Source: Cristatella mucedo
Taxonomy: Eukaryota > Bryozoa > Phylactolaemata > Cristatellidae
DNA: 43,000 nucleotides
NCBI GenBank assembly: GCA_009760855.2
Contig: WPIO01000042.1
Coordinates: 2,992,001 to 3,035,000 of the forward strand
Direction of reading: 5' to 3'
Shown here: one piece after another, positions 1 through 11,900 of the stretch
How the letters are laid out: every line of letters begins with the position of its first letter
Position numbering within the stretch: the first letter of the stretch is position 1
Notes under the pieces: generated by a model
Seen by the model: only the letters and a program-made list of their open reading frames with translations
Database searches by the model: none
Told to the model about the DNA's origin: nothing
Position numbers and translations under genes: made by a program

Positions 1-130
1 TTAGCAAGCATGATACCACTCACCATTCGTTCATGTTTCCTTTGCAGCAAATGTAAAGCACCTAGAAAGAGATTGAGTTCTCTGGGGGTGCTTTATCAAG
101 TGTGTTATTGTTATATTATTATTACAAAGG
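1..130 (+). mobile_element. L2/CR1-like LINE, 3' terminus only (cut by window edge)
   Basis: The sequence matches the last part of the LINE 3' UTR seen in the longer copies at 36.2-40.35 kb and 20.6-21.5 kb. It includes the conserved hairpin (stem AAAGCACC at 55-62 with GGTGCTTT at 87-94) and a degenerate (ATT)n tail at 105-128. The rest of the element lies outside the window. The stem carries a paired G-to-A and C-to-T change relative to other copies, so the hairpin stays intact. Confidence 0.8.
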
Positions 131-439
131 CAAGGACCAATACCAATACCCACTGCAATCTACCACAAAATAGCCAGAAATTGAATTCTAAATTATTCAA
201 TTTTAACTACGCGTTACATAGCATTATAGTAAAAGTGCAACCACCTGCTTCTTGCCCATCGTGCATGTGCCATCTTTTGCAATACGTATCAATTGATAGC
301 AAAGGCTTGGCCACAGGTGCAGTCCAATATTATCCATCGAAAGTTGACCTGAAATTTGCTGTTCGAAGCTCCAACTCTCATTTCCCACTACATTTCACTG
401 TGTTTAAAGTAGAAAAAGATTATTGTAACCTATTGCGCT

Positions 440-1060
440 AGTTCAATCTCAGGCAATGCAAGGTAATTGATAGCAATGGATCGGGGCATAGCCGCTATCC
501 ACTACCATCCCCTGCCGATCGACTAGAAATCAGCCGATCAAAGCTCCAATTCTCTTTGCATGTAAAACTTCATTGGGTTTTATGTGCACCAGAATTACTG
601 TAACTCATTGCGTACGTAAAATTTCGAGCAATGCATGAAAAAATTAGCTTGGCCAAGTGATTAAGGTGCTTGTATCCAACCAAGTTCAAGGGTGAATGTT
701 CTTGATGACCGAGGCCATTGGCTCGAGCCCCGTGGCATACATAAAGCGCCTGAATAGATTTCAATTTTTCTTTGGGAGCTCACAAATTAATTGTTTTTTC
801 TCCATATAATCTTAACCAGTTCCTTATGTAAAACTTTGGCAATGCGTGGCAATCAACAGAAATGGTCTTTTTCAAAGCGAAATCCACTGCAATCCATTGC
901 AAATCGATCACATTCGGACTTTGCGAAGCTCTAAATTTTGATTGAGTACTAAAGCGCACGGTGTTCTAAGTGCACCTGCATAATGTTAACCAATTGCGTA
1001 AGTACAATCTCGAGCAATGCATGACAATCGACAGCAACGGCCGGTGTCTAAGCCGAGGCA
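440..1060 (+). repeat. degenerate local repeat (about 4 diverged units)
   Basis: Related blocks occur near 448-480, 600-640, 835-870 and 985-1045. Each has a form of 'aactcattgcgtac..aatttcgagcaatgcatgacaatcgac', followed by a variant of 'agcaatgg'. A further trace may lie near 285-305. The blocks are spaced about 150-230 bp apart. The family is not recognised and the units are too diverged for firm boundaries. Confidence 0.4.
644..780 (+). mobile_element. SINE family 1, degenerate copy
   Basis: The order of parts matches better SINE 1 copies: a tRNA-like head ('gtgattaaggtgct'), a B-box-like segment ('ggctcgagcccc') and the body 'ataaagcgcctgaatagatt'. The 3' hairpin and tail are mostly lost. 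The head is divergent, so confidence is moderate. Confidence 0.5.
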
Positions 1061-1904
1061 AAATCAACCAGGATCCGCCAAAACTCACCACAAAACGAAC
1101 AGAAACGTACTCGATAAGGTTCAATGTATGTCAACATACACTGCAGTCTCTTCACAATGTACTGACACAGTACTACTGCAATAGTTAAGAACATTCTTCT
1201 GCATTGCACCACAACATACAGCCAAGTTATAGCCAGGTAAGTAACGCAACTAACTCGAATCAGGGCGCATTGCTGCAATTTGTCCCGCGTCCACTGTGCG
1301 GAGAACTTTCCGAGTCCAAGTTTCTGAAAAATGGCAAGGAGCTTGAAAACAGGGCGAAGTGCTATATTCTGGTACTAACAAAGCTCGGTGAAAGGAACCG
1401 GCCTTTAAGATTCTTGTGGGAGTTTAAATCTCTGCTACTTCGTGCCATGTACTCTTAAGGATATCAATTAATGTGCTTGAGTCACTTCTAGACACAGGCT
1501 CAAAAGCGTGACTTTTATCCACTGAGCACACACTTGTGAGGACTCTGACTCTGAATTGGTCGCCAGTTGGAGAATATTTCACCAGCGGGAACTCTAGTCG
1601 TGTGTGTGGAGAACCTATGGTCAACTTTCACCTGGTAGCCAGCATAGCGATTGGTGATTCGTAAGAGTGAAGAGGTTGACGATGGCAGCAGTTATCGGTG
1701 CTGACTTTCTGAGAAAGTATCCTGTGCGTGGGAATAGCTGAAAAAACCTTCCGCATTGGTCCAAATTCTGACTCGCTCTGTACCAGCTCGCCTAAAACGA
1801 CCCTGGTCTGCAGCACACACGGTTTGGCGGCAGGGATGGATGAGCAGTCTAACGGAAATTATGTTTAATACTTGGTTGTCTAGTGCACTGTTGTTCTGGG
1901 TGAT

Positions 1905-2425
1905 ATAAAATAATAATACTATTTTTGTACAGCGCCTTCAGAGCGAACAATACCTTTCTAGGCACTCAACATAAGCTGTAAAGGAAGCATGATCATAAGG
2001 ATATTGGTAGCATGCACAATGTCAATGAGCATAACATGGTTAGAGGTGACGTTCACAGAGTCAGCATGCTAATATGGTTAGTGGCAGCATGCACAGCGTC
2101 GGTACGCGTAAGCACAAACAAATCTTTGCCGATTTTACAGCCTCGATTGCATAGCGGAAGAAGAGGCTTGTCGGCTATCACCACCGCTTGCAGTTGGCCA
2201 TAAAGAATCATCTAGCTGCAGGATGATTCGAACCCACAACCTTGGTCGTGAAGAGCGAGAACTTTACGTCCTAGGTCAGAGGACGAATCACAAGGACCTA
2301 ATAAATGCTGTGATGTATATGTGCTTTTAGCTTCTTTTAATACGTTATAAAGTAAGAAAATAATGTGACGTCATTCGGGAGAGTTCCGGGCTTTGGGAGC
2401 ATACGAATAGATGGCAGACGATTAA
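1905..2425 (-). mobile_element. L2/CR1-like LINE 3' fragment, interrupted by a SINE 2
   Basis: Antisense copy. The tail (ATT)n and hairpin lie at about 1905-1970, then come the 3' UTR to about 2119, a nested SINE 2, and the end of the ORF2-coding region at about 2268-2425 (the 'ggctttgggagcatacgaa' block shared with all copies). The two LINE parts join cleanly when the SINE is removed. The hairpin stem has one G-U type pair and remains foldable. Confidence 0.75.
2120..2267 (-). mobile_element. SINE family 2 (tRNA-derived), nested in LINE
   Basis: On the - strand the head contains an intact pol III B box (GGGTTCGAATC), then the family body including 'gccaactgcaagcgg' and 'ggtgatagccg'. The same order is seen at 12818-12975, 15489-15780 and 27372-27722. 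It splits a LINE fragment, so it is younger than that LINE. Confidence 0.7.
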
Positions 2426-2961
2426 ACCGCAGTGTCGCACTAACAGGAGTGCTGGCCATGATCTTCGAAGGGCGTAATATGCCTGACGGCATTCTGCTTA
2501 GAAAAACTCGTGCATCCAGAATGAGGTGGCGAGTTATGAGTTCGGCCAATCCACATGAATGACGAGCCGGTGACGCTTTACGCCAGCCAAGCTCTTGGAG
2601 GCATCGAAGTGGTCTCGGAAGTCGAATGTGCTACCCGAAATATAACATCCTGTCCCATATAAAAGCTAGGTGAATTAGGGATGAGTGTAACGGTCCCGAA
2701 CTTGTCAAGCATGCAAAGGCAGTAGCAACTGACTGATCGGTAAATGCTACACCGCGACGCATTCTCCTGAAGTCCAATGAAAACCGGTATTTACGACAAG
2801 AATCAGCATTTAATTCTGCCCGAGGCAGGTGCCATTCGCCTAGCAAAGAAATGTAAGGAAGATATTGAATTAGATGCTAGAGGACTGAATCACCGAGAAG
2901 TCGGCAAGCCCGTGGGCGTCACCATTGGTGATTGTCAGGCAGCCGTCAGGGGACTTAGGCA
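2426..2961. other. intergenic stretch, nothing recognised
   Basis: Short open frames on both strands, the longest about 70 codons, none with recognisable similarity. No repeat family was matched. Confidence 0.5.
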
Positions 2962-3096
2962 GCTGGTTTGGTCTAGCGGTTAAGGTGCTCGCCCGACCAA
3001 GGTCTGACTGAAGTCGTGGGCTCGAGCTTCGAGGCATATGTGAAGCGCCTGAATAGAGATTAAGTTCTCTTGGGGCGCTATATAAAATGAATTATA
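2962..3096 (+). mobile_element. SINE family 1 (tRNA-derived, LINE-like tail)
   Basis: A tRNA-like head carries an A-box-like segment ('tggtctagcggttaagg') and a B-box-like segment ('gggctcgagc'). The 3' half is a hairpin plus tail closely matching the LINE 3' end ('aagcgcctga..gagattaagttctct..ggcgct', then 'aaatgaattatatt'). It runs directly into a long (TA)n array, probably grown from the AT-rich tail. Confidence 0.75.
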
Positions 3097-3223
<127 letters not shown>

Positions 3224-4701
3224 CGGCTATCACGGACTTGACGAAGTGACAGTGCGGGATAGTGAACCTCCTCCAAATTCGACAGAGACACTGCATTGAC
3301 TCCAGAAGGCCTACAACTTCATTGACCTTTACTCAGTTTCTGGTCACAATCAGATCCGTGCGTCGGAACTGGTAGTGCTAAAACGGCGTTCACCTCACCG
3401 CATAGATGTTACAAGTTCTAAATAATACCATTCGCATTAAAATATTGCCCAGGAGCTTTTAGCATGTCATCAACTATATAATTCGGGCGTTAGCCAGTGA
3501 ATATGCCTCGTTATATCTTGACGAAAGCTGCTTTCATGCTAATGGGGCCAATCATCTTTCAGGCATTGATTGGGTCCGGCGGCTCTTCAAGGCATCTGGA
3601 TTTAAACTTTCTGGAAAGAGTGCTGCCGTGCTCAAGAAGAGGTAGCATTCCCCGGTCACTTTGGTTCTGCTTGCAGCATCTAACAATGCCACAAACGACG
3701 TCGATCATCCAAAGGTGGAAGAATCTGCAAAACGCCACAGAACTGACCAGATTTCTGGGACTTACTTACTCCTACACAAAGTTCACAGCGGAGTATGCAG
3801 AGGTTTCGGCTTTGCAATATGACTCTAAAAGAGTTTCTGCTCTCAAGCTGCACGGCAGTCAGCGAAATTCTGAAGAAGAGGCCAACCGAAGACTTGGTAC
3901 TCAATCTCCCAGACCCAAGCCGTCAATGTATCATGACTTACCCAAGCACTAGTGCAGTAAGTTACGTCCTTAAGCATTCAGACGACCGTGGTAGATGGTA
4001 ACCTGCTTTTGGTGGACGAAAGCCCAACAATTTGATCTACTAAGCTAAGAAGTGGGAGTGTCTGGCAGCGGTAGAGGCGGTCAAAACTTACTGGCTGTAT
4101 TTACTCAGTCCTCACTTTCAAGACAAACCACGAGGCAGTAAAGGGGCTGCTGGTTAAGAATAATGCCGATTAACCCGCCCGCTGTCTACGAGGTTGGACC
4201 CATAAGTTAGATGAGAGCGACTTCACCGTACGTCACAGACCGTGTAGAACTAGTGCCGTTGCCGATGCCCTGAACCGATAAACATACCGCGTTGTTTCAG
4301 TAGCCTAGTTCTTTGAGTTCTTTATCGCAGAAACCTGAGAACCTCAGGAAAAGGATTCTTTCCTATGGAAACGACATGCTTAACTAAGCAAACGAATATT
4401 GTTGGTCGGTACCTTCTCGCAAATACTACCCAAGTGACTGTTAACCAGGCTACGGGCTTGGACCTCGCGAAGATAATGCCACCACCAGGGCTACCACAGA
4501 CAAGGATATGCACGCTAACTCGGCAACACGGCACCAAGCAGTCGAGGAGACTCTTGTCTCTTCGGGAACGTTTCGTCTGGCTTGAGATTAGCCGTGATGT
4601 CGAAGACTGGGTCTTGTCGTGCGTGACATACCAGTAATGACGCCCACCAGAAAACCAGCTAGATTCCCTGATAAGGAAAATGCCAAAATTAACCAATCCG
4701 T

Positions 4702-4706
<5 letters not shown>

Positions 4707-4780
<74 letters not shown>
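4707..4780. repeat. (TA)n microsatellite inside the gypsy integrase region
   Basis: About 37 TA units between the zinc-binding and catalytic-core parts of the relic integrase. The flanking coding traces continue on both sides. Confidence 0.95.
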
Positions 4781-4782
<2 letters not shown>

Positions 4783-5138
4783 TTTGAATGGTAAGTTTCC
4801 ATTGTGACATATATGACTACTTCTCTAAATTCTTCATCTAAGTTCCACTGGTGAAATGGCATGCGGAAACAGTAACTGAAGCCTTCGTTAACCATTTCGT
4901 CTTAGTCTACAGGTTGATACCTTGCAGTGTGTACAACCACCGAGGCTCCGATTTTCACCTTCCTTCTCCCCGAGACTTGTCAGCAATTGTGTTGTTTGGT
5001 CGCACAGCAGAGAGCCAGTCGATGCCCAACGTGGACAGTTTATTCCCAACGCACGGAGCCCAAGAGCGCACGGCTCCCCTCGGCCCCTACTCTCACACGA
5101 CTCCCCCTTCCTCGACTTCTCCAGTCCACCATCTCGCC

Positions 5139-5398
5139 ACCAGCGAGTTACCGGCCTGTGTTCATACCACATCACAGGCGGACCACAGCTGTGCACCGGC
5201 CGACCCTGATGGCGAATCCACCATCTGGCCACCAGTGGGTTACTGGCCTGTGTCCACGCCACATCACAGGCTCATCAGAGGAGCCGGCATACAATACATG
5301 CATACACACGTACATACGAACTACACACCCCCTTGACCTTAAGGTCACAAGTCAGGAGCCGGCATACAATATATACATACACACGTACATACGAAACT
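5139..5398 (+). repeat. two short direct-repeat pairs
   Basis: One unit ('ccaccag.g.gttac.ggcctgtg', then 'ccacatcacaggc') occurs at about 5137-5179 and 5228-5270. A second unit ('aggagccggcatacaata', then 'acacacgtacatacgaa') occurs at 5279-5323 and 5354-5398. They sit inside the gypsy relic and look like local duplications. Confidence 0.7.
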
Positions 5399-5879
5399 AC
5401 AAATTGCACGCCCACAAAAGTCCATGGGAGTGTTGCTCACCTCGCTAGTAATAGTTGGGTAGAAAGATGCTGTAGAGCCATCGGCGACTTATTTTGGCCA
5501 CTCATCAGAGACAATCAGCAAGATTGGAATGTCTGAGAGCCGCATGTTTCTTTCGCATACCACAGGTCTGTGCACTCGAGCAGTCGATCGCCGCCATTTT
5601 AACCGGTATCGTGGCTTTGCAGACTACTGAGTACCCTGCGACATTCAACTGTGAAAACTTCCGAGACCAAACACTGAGAGTGTGCCACATGACGACGTAG
5701 AGAGAAATGGATAGCACGTCTGGCGAAAGCCTCCGAGTTCGTGATGATTGACTTGATTGCCCACTGGTCGACCGCATTCACTATGCGAGCGACGAGCTCT
5801 CGTCTGCGTGCGAAAGAATCATGCTCTAGCAATCAGAGCTCTTGTCGAGCAAGAAGCACGGACAAGAATAGCGAGTTGC

Positions 5880-5916
5880 ATAGTCACTAAGAGCCGCTGC
5901 GGCTCTTAGTGACTAT
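5880..5916. repeat. perfect 37-bp palindrome (18-bp arms, 1-nt centre)
   Basis: The left arm ATAGTCACTAAGAGCCGC is followed by one T and then its exact reverse complement. It is followed directly by a short tandem array and lies in the distal part of the gypsy relic. Confidence 0.95.
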
Positions 5917-5975
5917 CGCTACGATCGCTACAGAAATCGCTACAGTACAATCGCTACAGTACGATCGCTACAGAA
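5914..5975 (+). repeat. short tandem array of ATCGCTACAG units
   Basis: Five imperfect units of 'atcgctacag' plus a variable 2-5 nt spacer ('tac', 'aa', 'taca') follow the palindrome. Confidence 0.85.
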
Positions 5976-6215
5976 AATTCAACTTCCTTCTGGTCCAGCA
6001 GGAAGAGAGAGAGTCTGGCGAAGAAATGTCAAAAGCTGTCTGGGACAAATGCTAAGCACCAGGACCGCAGGTAGGTCCCTGACATTGCAAGCATAAGGCC
6101 GGCGACCTGCCATAATCTGTGACATTTAGCAGAGCTAGGCCATTTGTTGTCCACTTCAGCGTATTGTACCACTGGAAGGAACGCCAACAGGAGGCAGCAA
6201 AAGACAGCGAACCAC

Positions 6216-7033
6216 CAGAGGTTGACGGTCAAACGGTACAAAAGCCAACCAAGCTATGCCGTTCATGCTGAAATACTAAGCGGCACCTAAGGCATCACTG
6301 GCTGATATGCTGGAAGACCGTTTGACGCTTCAACAGCTACCGGCTGGATTCGAGGCACCTTGTGAAACTCTCGAGGTCGCAGAACATCTGGCTGCCTCGA
6401 ACGCCGAATAGGCTATGCCGGGCGCTGCACGGAAGCCCAAAGCCACGACCGACACGAGGGCTGTAAGGCCTCCTGCCATCCTTGCTGGCTTATCGATTGT
6501 GTTACCCAAATTTCGTTGAGCGACACCAGTGTAGTGACGCTGTGCAGACATTTGCCACATCTGACAATGGTCGCAGATCATGAAGTGAGTATATTTAGTT
6601 TTACTATAAGCTTTCGTCTGCGAAGTGAAGTTTGCTGATTCCAAAGTGCATAAAATGAATTTGTTAAGAGCGCGATCTCGTGCTATTGTATTTTTAATAA
6701 TTATGCGCTCAAGAAGACGTTCACCGGGCGATTGATCCCCTACGAACGCTAACATTTAAAAAATTGCGTCTATGTCTGTATAGAAATTAGATATGTAACC
6801 GCGCGGCCAGCTGGCTCGTCCCCCGATTCTCTACCAGTGGACAGGGTGATGCAGTGCTGCAGTGCGGGTAAAACGCAAGCGGCCATAAATGGGCTCCGAA
6901 AGCGACAGTTTATTGTGGGCCGGTTAGTAGTGGTTATGCGCCGGCGCAAGCGCTTTACGCGGCGCACACCGGACCGACGGAGTTAATTGCACAAACTCCC
7001 GAAGCCCGCGTATAATAAACTATTCCATGCGGG
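6216..7033. other. stretch downstream of gypsy relic, unclassified
   Basis: A - strand open frame of 141 codons lies here (6330-6755) but has no recognisable domain. By position this could be the retrotransposon's 3' untranslated or LTR region. 'taataaact' near 7011 could be a poly(A) signal, but no matching second LTR was found in the window. Confidence 0.35.
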
Positions 7034-7190
7034 CGTCGCTAGCGATGGTCCTAATGTAATGTAATGTAATGTAATGTATCTCCGTCAGTAACTCCACAAA
7101 GTCATAAAGACCATGTGGGTGTTACGCAGGAGAGTTTTGTATAGCGCACTCACAGCCTAAGCGGCTTTCGGTACGCATTCCCTAACCCCG
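7034..7190 (-). mobile_element. unclassified repeat family with (TACAT)n tail, copy 1
   Basis: About 130 bp are shared with 20470-20590 ('gtatctccgtc.gtaactccacaaag' through 'cctaag.ggctttc.g.acgcattc'). At 7055-7078 it has an (ATGTA)n array, the reverse complement of a (TACAT)n 3' tail. This is probably the 3' end of a second non-LTR element or a SINE. Confidence 0.6.
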
Positions 7191-7561
7191 AATGAGGGCC
7201 ACTACAGCACCCCAAGATACGAGCATCTAACTGATTAGCCGGCCGAACACGAATTCGCAGTCTAAGTTGCACTTAGCTGTTCGTCACCGTAGGTTCGTCT
7301 CTCGTGCTCTCGAAGCGTAGTCTCTCATCGACTACCGAAGCTGCAGCCCCGAGCTCTGTCAGTTGTCTCGCTATATTCTCCCTCCACTAAACTCCTGACC
7401 TCGCGCGTAGCTGCCATTTCTACTTCAGTACGTTAGTCGGTGCACATCCTGACCGCATCGTCTGCACGAGGCTTCATTCTAACTTTAGTGGGTGGACAGG
7501 AGCCGGGCCTGTACTAGGTGTCCTAGTCGAACACGCCAAGGCAAGGGCTCCTATCGCGGCT
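7191..7561. other. intergenic stretch, nothing recognised
   Basis: No open frame with recognisable similarity and no matched repeat. Confidence 0.5.
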
Positions 7562-7704
7562 AAGCTGACGGGTTTTGCCGAGTGGTTAAGGTACTCGCCC
7601 CAACCAAGGTCTTGCCGAGGTCATGGGCTCGAACCTCATGACGTATGCGTAGTGCCTGAGTATAGATTAAGTTCTCTTAGGGCGCTATGCAAATGAATTA
7701 TATT
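7562..7704 (+). mobile_element. SINE family 1
   Basis: A-box-like 'ttgccgagtggttaagg', B-box-like 'gggctcgaacc', then the LINE-like 3' hairpin (TAGTGCC pairing with GGCGCTA through a G-U) and the tail 'caaatgaattatattt'. It is of similar length to the copies at 2962 and 9957. Confidence 0.75.
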
Positions 7705-8887
7705 TAGCGAATGTGGCAATATATTTAGAAACATCAATCGTAAGAGCCTAAGTGCAAAATGAAATTTCGGAACAGGAGATACGCTTACTTCCGGATCTGT
7801 GGCAAATATGCACAATGGTAATTGTCCGTGAACGCCTTGGCTCACAAAGAGCACCCAGGCGACTAATGTTCGCTGGGTAGCCCGACCCAAGAGCGCTTGC
7901 GGCGAAAGGCAGTACGTCTGCTGTTCTCCGCCCTTCACGTGATGCGGATCGTTCAGTATACGAGCGCGCGTGACTTTCAGACCCAGGAGCAAACGTTGGC
8001 CTCGCCGTTGTCGTTCGTCGTTGGAGCTCTCTCGGGTCGTGGAAGCCGGGCAGCGAGCGGTGGCTCGACGCACACGTCGTCAAGTCAGCACACTAGAGGC
8101 CATTCCGGAAGCTGTGCTTGAGCGATGCGGTGCGTGGCAGCATCGAGGTGTGGGCCCAGTTCTCCGCCGGGGGGGGGGGGTGGCGATCGTGTCGTCGTTC
8201 GGCAAGGTAGCGCTCAGACGCGGGGGATGAGGGCATGCTACTTGCACTTGCGTAATATCGGGATTACGTAATACAATTACATTTTTGGAGCTGATTCAAG
8301 CTCTACGCCGTATAGCCGGCGTGTACGCAGTGGCCTCTATTGAATGCCCGTGACCGTCCGCTACTGTCAAATCGACTTTTCTACATTATGGATACGGACT
8401 TGATAGTTAAGGCATGAGCGCTCTACGTCACCGCCGGTTTCCTGCTACCGTCAGCATGCCTGCGTGCGTTGGTGTAGCACCAACAAATCGCTAGCTTTGC
8501 TACAAGGTTCAGGCGTCACAGGTGTTCGTCGTGCGTCGGCTGAGACTAGGTCCTTTACGACCGCTACGTTTGCGGCCTAGTTCTGACCGAATGTGGACGC
8601 CACACGCCGCGTTCGTAACAACGTCGTTCCTGTTTCTAGCACGAGAACGCCGCCGTAAATTGACAGGAGCTTGCATTTTTTATGACATTTCCATATGTAT
8701 AGACCCTTGAGTGCTCGAAATAATCTCGCTTATTACTTTGAGCTCCATCGTCGGCTGGTTTTTGCATGAGATGGATACGGCTAGCATCGCGACGGACTCG
8801 ACCGCAATCACGGTCACTGACGGGGTTCACAGCGAAGTCAGTTATGTTCCGGCAATGACAAGGTGAAGGTCGGTCAAAGCCGCTGGG
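7705..8887 (+). promoter_or_regulatory. 5' flank and probable promoter/5' UTR of EMC1
   Basis: A GC- and CpG-rich block at about 7900-8230 (with a G11 run near 8169) precedes the EMC1 start codon. No TATA box is evident, which would fit a CpG-type housekeeping promoter. Two overlapping tiny upstream ORFs lie just before the start: 8844-8858 (4 codons) and 8855-8866 (3 codons). Both would be in the leader only if transcription starts upstream of 8844. The start site itself cannot be located. Confidence 0.4.
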
Positions 8888-8991
8888 ATGGCAGTCAGTT
8901 TAGCCAGACGTTGCTTCTGGCTACCTCTACTGGTGGCTGTAGCCCCGTTCGCCAGCTGCTTATACGAAGACCAGATTGGAAAATTCGACTG
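8888..8991 (+). CDS. EMC1: EMC1 exon 1 (signal peptide; residues 1-35)
   Basis: It begins [17 protein letters not shown], a typical basic-plus-hydrophobic signal peptide, and ends [10 protein letters not shown], which matches the mature N-terminus of animal EMC1. The donor GTAACT splits the Trp codon after two bases (phase 2). Confidence 0.92.
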
Positions 8992-11900
8992 GTAACTTAT
9001 GCTTATTTTTGCATGTATTAGTCGCAATCTTTTGGAGACAAGGTGCCTGGCTGCTCGGGTAGTTTTTCATGTTCGTCGCCAGCTGGAATTCTAGAGCTAC
9101 GAGTTTGGCCTTCCTTCCTTTCTTTCTGCACGATCCGAACGTTTAAAGCTATTGGATAAGTGAAAAAGTAGGTGAAGCAGCTGAGTTTGTGGAAGCTAGT
9201 TACAAACGCCTGATCGAGCAGCTTCGCTGAGGGCCCCATGCCGACCTGTACATGGATACCAAGTGCGTACCGATAGCTGCGGTAGGTGTGTGGACAATCG
9301 GCTGCGTGCTTTGCTGTTCGATCGTTTCGAAAATGCACGAATGAAATAGTGCTGCCTATATCAAAGCGTGTTCGTGTTCTGCCACGTGCTCGGGACGTGA
9401 TTAATGGATCGCATCTTCCGAGCTCCCCTGCGATCTTCTTCGGGATTTTTAGAGTTACTCGTGGTGAAGTCGGCAAGATCTTAGCGTCGCCTTTGGCCCA
9501 AGATGGCCTGTAGGGCGGTGCTGAGTGTTCTGCGCTTCGTCCTGGGGTCGACTGCATATAGCCCGTTGGGCGTGACCTGCCGTTTACTAGCATCATCGGC
9601 AGAGGGCCTTTTGCTACGTTCGATGAGCTACGATTTAAGCTAGAGCTGAGAGAATGTTTTAGTCGGTAAATGTTAAGTTGGCTGTTGCTTATAAACGGGG
9701 AATTTTAAGAAAATACTTATAAATTTTGTTCGACAATCGAATATGTATTTAGGGTACCTTTCGAAAGACAAATGTTTTAGAACTGGGATCGGAAGTTCTG
9801 ACGACGACTTCCGCATGAAAGGAATAGTGGTTACGCAAACCACGTCTAACCTGGATATAGACCTGAAGGAAGAAACCTACAAATAAAAAACCGATCATTG
9901 CATCAAATGCAACTTGTATCCCAACTTAATAATAGTGATAATATTAGTACACGGGCTGCTTTGGTCTGGCGGTTAAGATGCTCGCCCCGATTAAGGTCTG
10001 GCTGAGATCGTGGGCTCGAGCCCGGAGCCATATGTTAAGCGCCTGAATAGAGATTAAGTTCTCTTAGGGCGCTATACAAATGAATTGTATTTTTCTTATA
10101 AAGCATCCTTAGAGAACTCAATCTTTTTCTAGATGCTTTACATTTGCTGCAAAGTAAACCCGGTCGAATAGTGAGTGGTGTCATGCTTGATAAGCATCAT
10201 GAATAATATGGTTAAGGGTGACATGCACAGGGTGAGAATGCGAGTGTGGTTAGTGGCAGCATGCAACAGTGTCAGCACGCATAAGCACATAAAGGACGAA
10301 TTGCAGGGCCCTACTAAATGCTGTCATAAATTGGTGCATTTTTTATTTCTTTTTAAATGTGGTCAAGTCAGGGGATTTCGTGACGCAAGTCGAGAGTGAG
10401 TTCCAGGCTTTGGGAGCATACGAACTAAAGGCAGGGTCTCCAAAGGATTTGAGGTTTGTACCAGGTATAGGTAAACAGTTAAATTCCGAAAAGCGGCTGG
10501 TACGATGCTTAGCCTGGTGGGGGATTAGATCTGATAGGTAGGCTGAAGTTGAAAAATGAAGGGACCTAAAAGTGAGTGAAAAAACCTTAAAGTCGATTCG
10601 TTGCTTGACTTGTAGCCAGTGCAGGTCGGCAAGAAGTGGTGAGATTTGGCAACTGCGGCGCTCACGACAGACAAGCCTAGCTGCAGAGTTCTGCACCAGC
10701 TATAAGCGCCTGATTGCACATGCCGCTAGGCCAGCAAGCAGTGAGTTACATAAGTCAAGACGGGATGTCACAAATGCATGGACCAACTTAGATGTGTATC
10801 CCTATCTGAACAAGCTTGTCGGACCTTGGTAAATCGCGATACTTGCTGGAAGCTTGTAGAGTTGCATTCTTGTGACTTGTATACTGCTCATTTCCAGGTT
10901 TGGTTGTGCCTTGTAAATTCCTAAATTCGGCTAATACCTTACGTATCGGAGTGAAATTTTAAATGCTAGTTCGACTCTGCTTATTTCAAACTAGGAAAGA
11001 AAGATTTCGGATTTCGGTTGGATACATTTTGCTGTATACGTTATAAAACGTCCTGGAGCTTAATTTTCTGTAATCGTTGACATATAGAGTGAAATGTCTC
11101 CAGCCGAAATAACAAATGTATTTTGCCTTCTTGGATCAAAAGCCAAAATAGATCACGCTTAGGCCAGCATGCTAAAGCAAACATTAAGATACTCATTGTC
11201 ACCTTTGAGTGAGACCTTTGGGTAATAATGTGCACTATGGATTATGCCTTGGTACACAATGAAACACACCTTAACTCAAATGAAAAGTTCAATGGGTCAG
11301 CCTCGTGGACTCCAATAGGCACATGTTTCAAGTCCAGCTGCTCGAAGCATGCAGGTGTTGGAATTGGAACCAGGAGGCCAATCAAGTAACATGGGATAGG
11401 GGATATGCTCACATTAAAAATGCTGGCAGAATGCAGCTAGCAATGCCCTGGCATGCATCGACTGCTGGGGGGGGGGGGGCTGCCTGCCGATCTGGCTATG
11501 AGACATCTTTGTGCTGTCTGTCGAGAAACTGGACCACTGGCCGTCGTCGGCTGAAGCTTCTTCCCTCCCTATCAACTCCAACCGGCTTTGATCGTTTCGT
11601 GCTGCCTGAGCCTCAAATCGTGAATGTGCACTCCGTGACCGCGTGGAAGCTCTGCAGACGGGAGTGCAACGTGTAGGTGTGCCCACTGTTGCAGGAGGCA
11701 GCAGCACGTTGGTCTTGTCAGCAATGCCGTGTTCGACAGCGCATCTGCAAAAGCGAAGCAGGTGATAGTGTGTACGGACGAGAACGTGCTGGCAGCACTC
11801 ACGGCATCCGTTGGACACATAGGTAACACTTCTGCTATCAGCCTGACAATGCAGCGTGTTGTGCATTGCTGACCTATACGCAAACCTATGCAGCTACCGG

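Larger units (their letters stand above)
131..1904. other. intergenic stretch, no recognisable gene
   Basis: Moderately AT-rich DNA with only short open frames, none with recognisable protein similarity. A weak SINE 1 relic is listed separately at about 644-780. Several sentence-like motifs recur within 430-1030 (variants of 'caatgcatgacaatcgacagcaacgg'), which suggests an old local tandem or dispersed repeat that I could not classify. Confidence 0.5.
3290..6215 (+). pseudogene. decayed Ty3/gypsy retrotransposon pol relic
   Basis: Translation in shifting frames gives ordered pol landmarks. A reverse-transcriptase segment lies at about 3310-3800 ('DLYSVSGHNQIRAS', then 'TRFLGLTYSYTKF', the usual RT to RNase H linker). 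An RNase H segment follows at about 3800-4275 ('KLDESDFTVRHRP' ending 'ADALNR'). The integrase zinc-binding region ends at about 4636 ('RRDVEDW'-like, 'CVTYQ'). Integrase core traces run from about 4790 to 5560, and a C-terminal 'VVHFSVLYHW' lies near 6150. The frame is broken by many stops and frameshifts and by a (TA)n array in the integrase region. No clear LTRs were found at either end. This is a dead retrotransposon, not a functional gene. Confidence 0.75.

Noticed and set aside
6330-6755. 141-codon - strand frame as a gene
   Set aside because: No domain, and it lies in probable retrotransposon flank.
7636-8230. Overlapping frames on both strands upstream of EMC1
   Set aside because: They share a GC-rich block with no domain similarity. 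A divergent gene sharing the EMC1 promoter was considered but has no support.
9018-9596. 192-codon - strand frame in EMC1 intron 1
   Set aside because: No recognisable domain, no splice or promoter support, and composition does not differ from the intron. A short hidden gene cannot be fully excluded.
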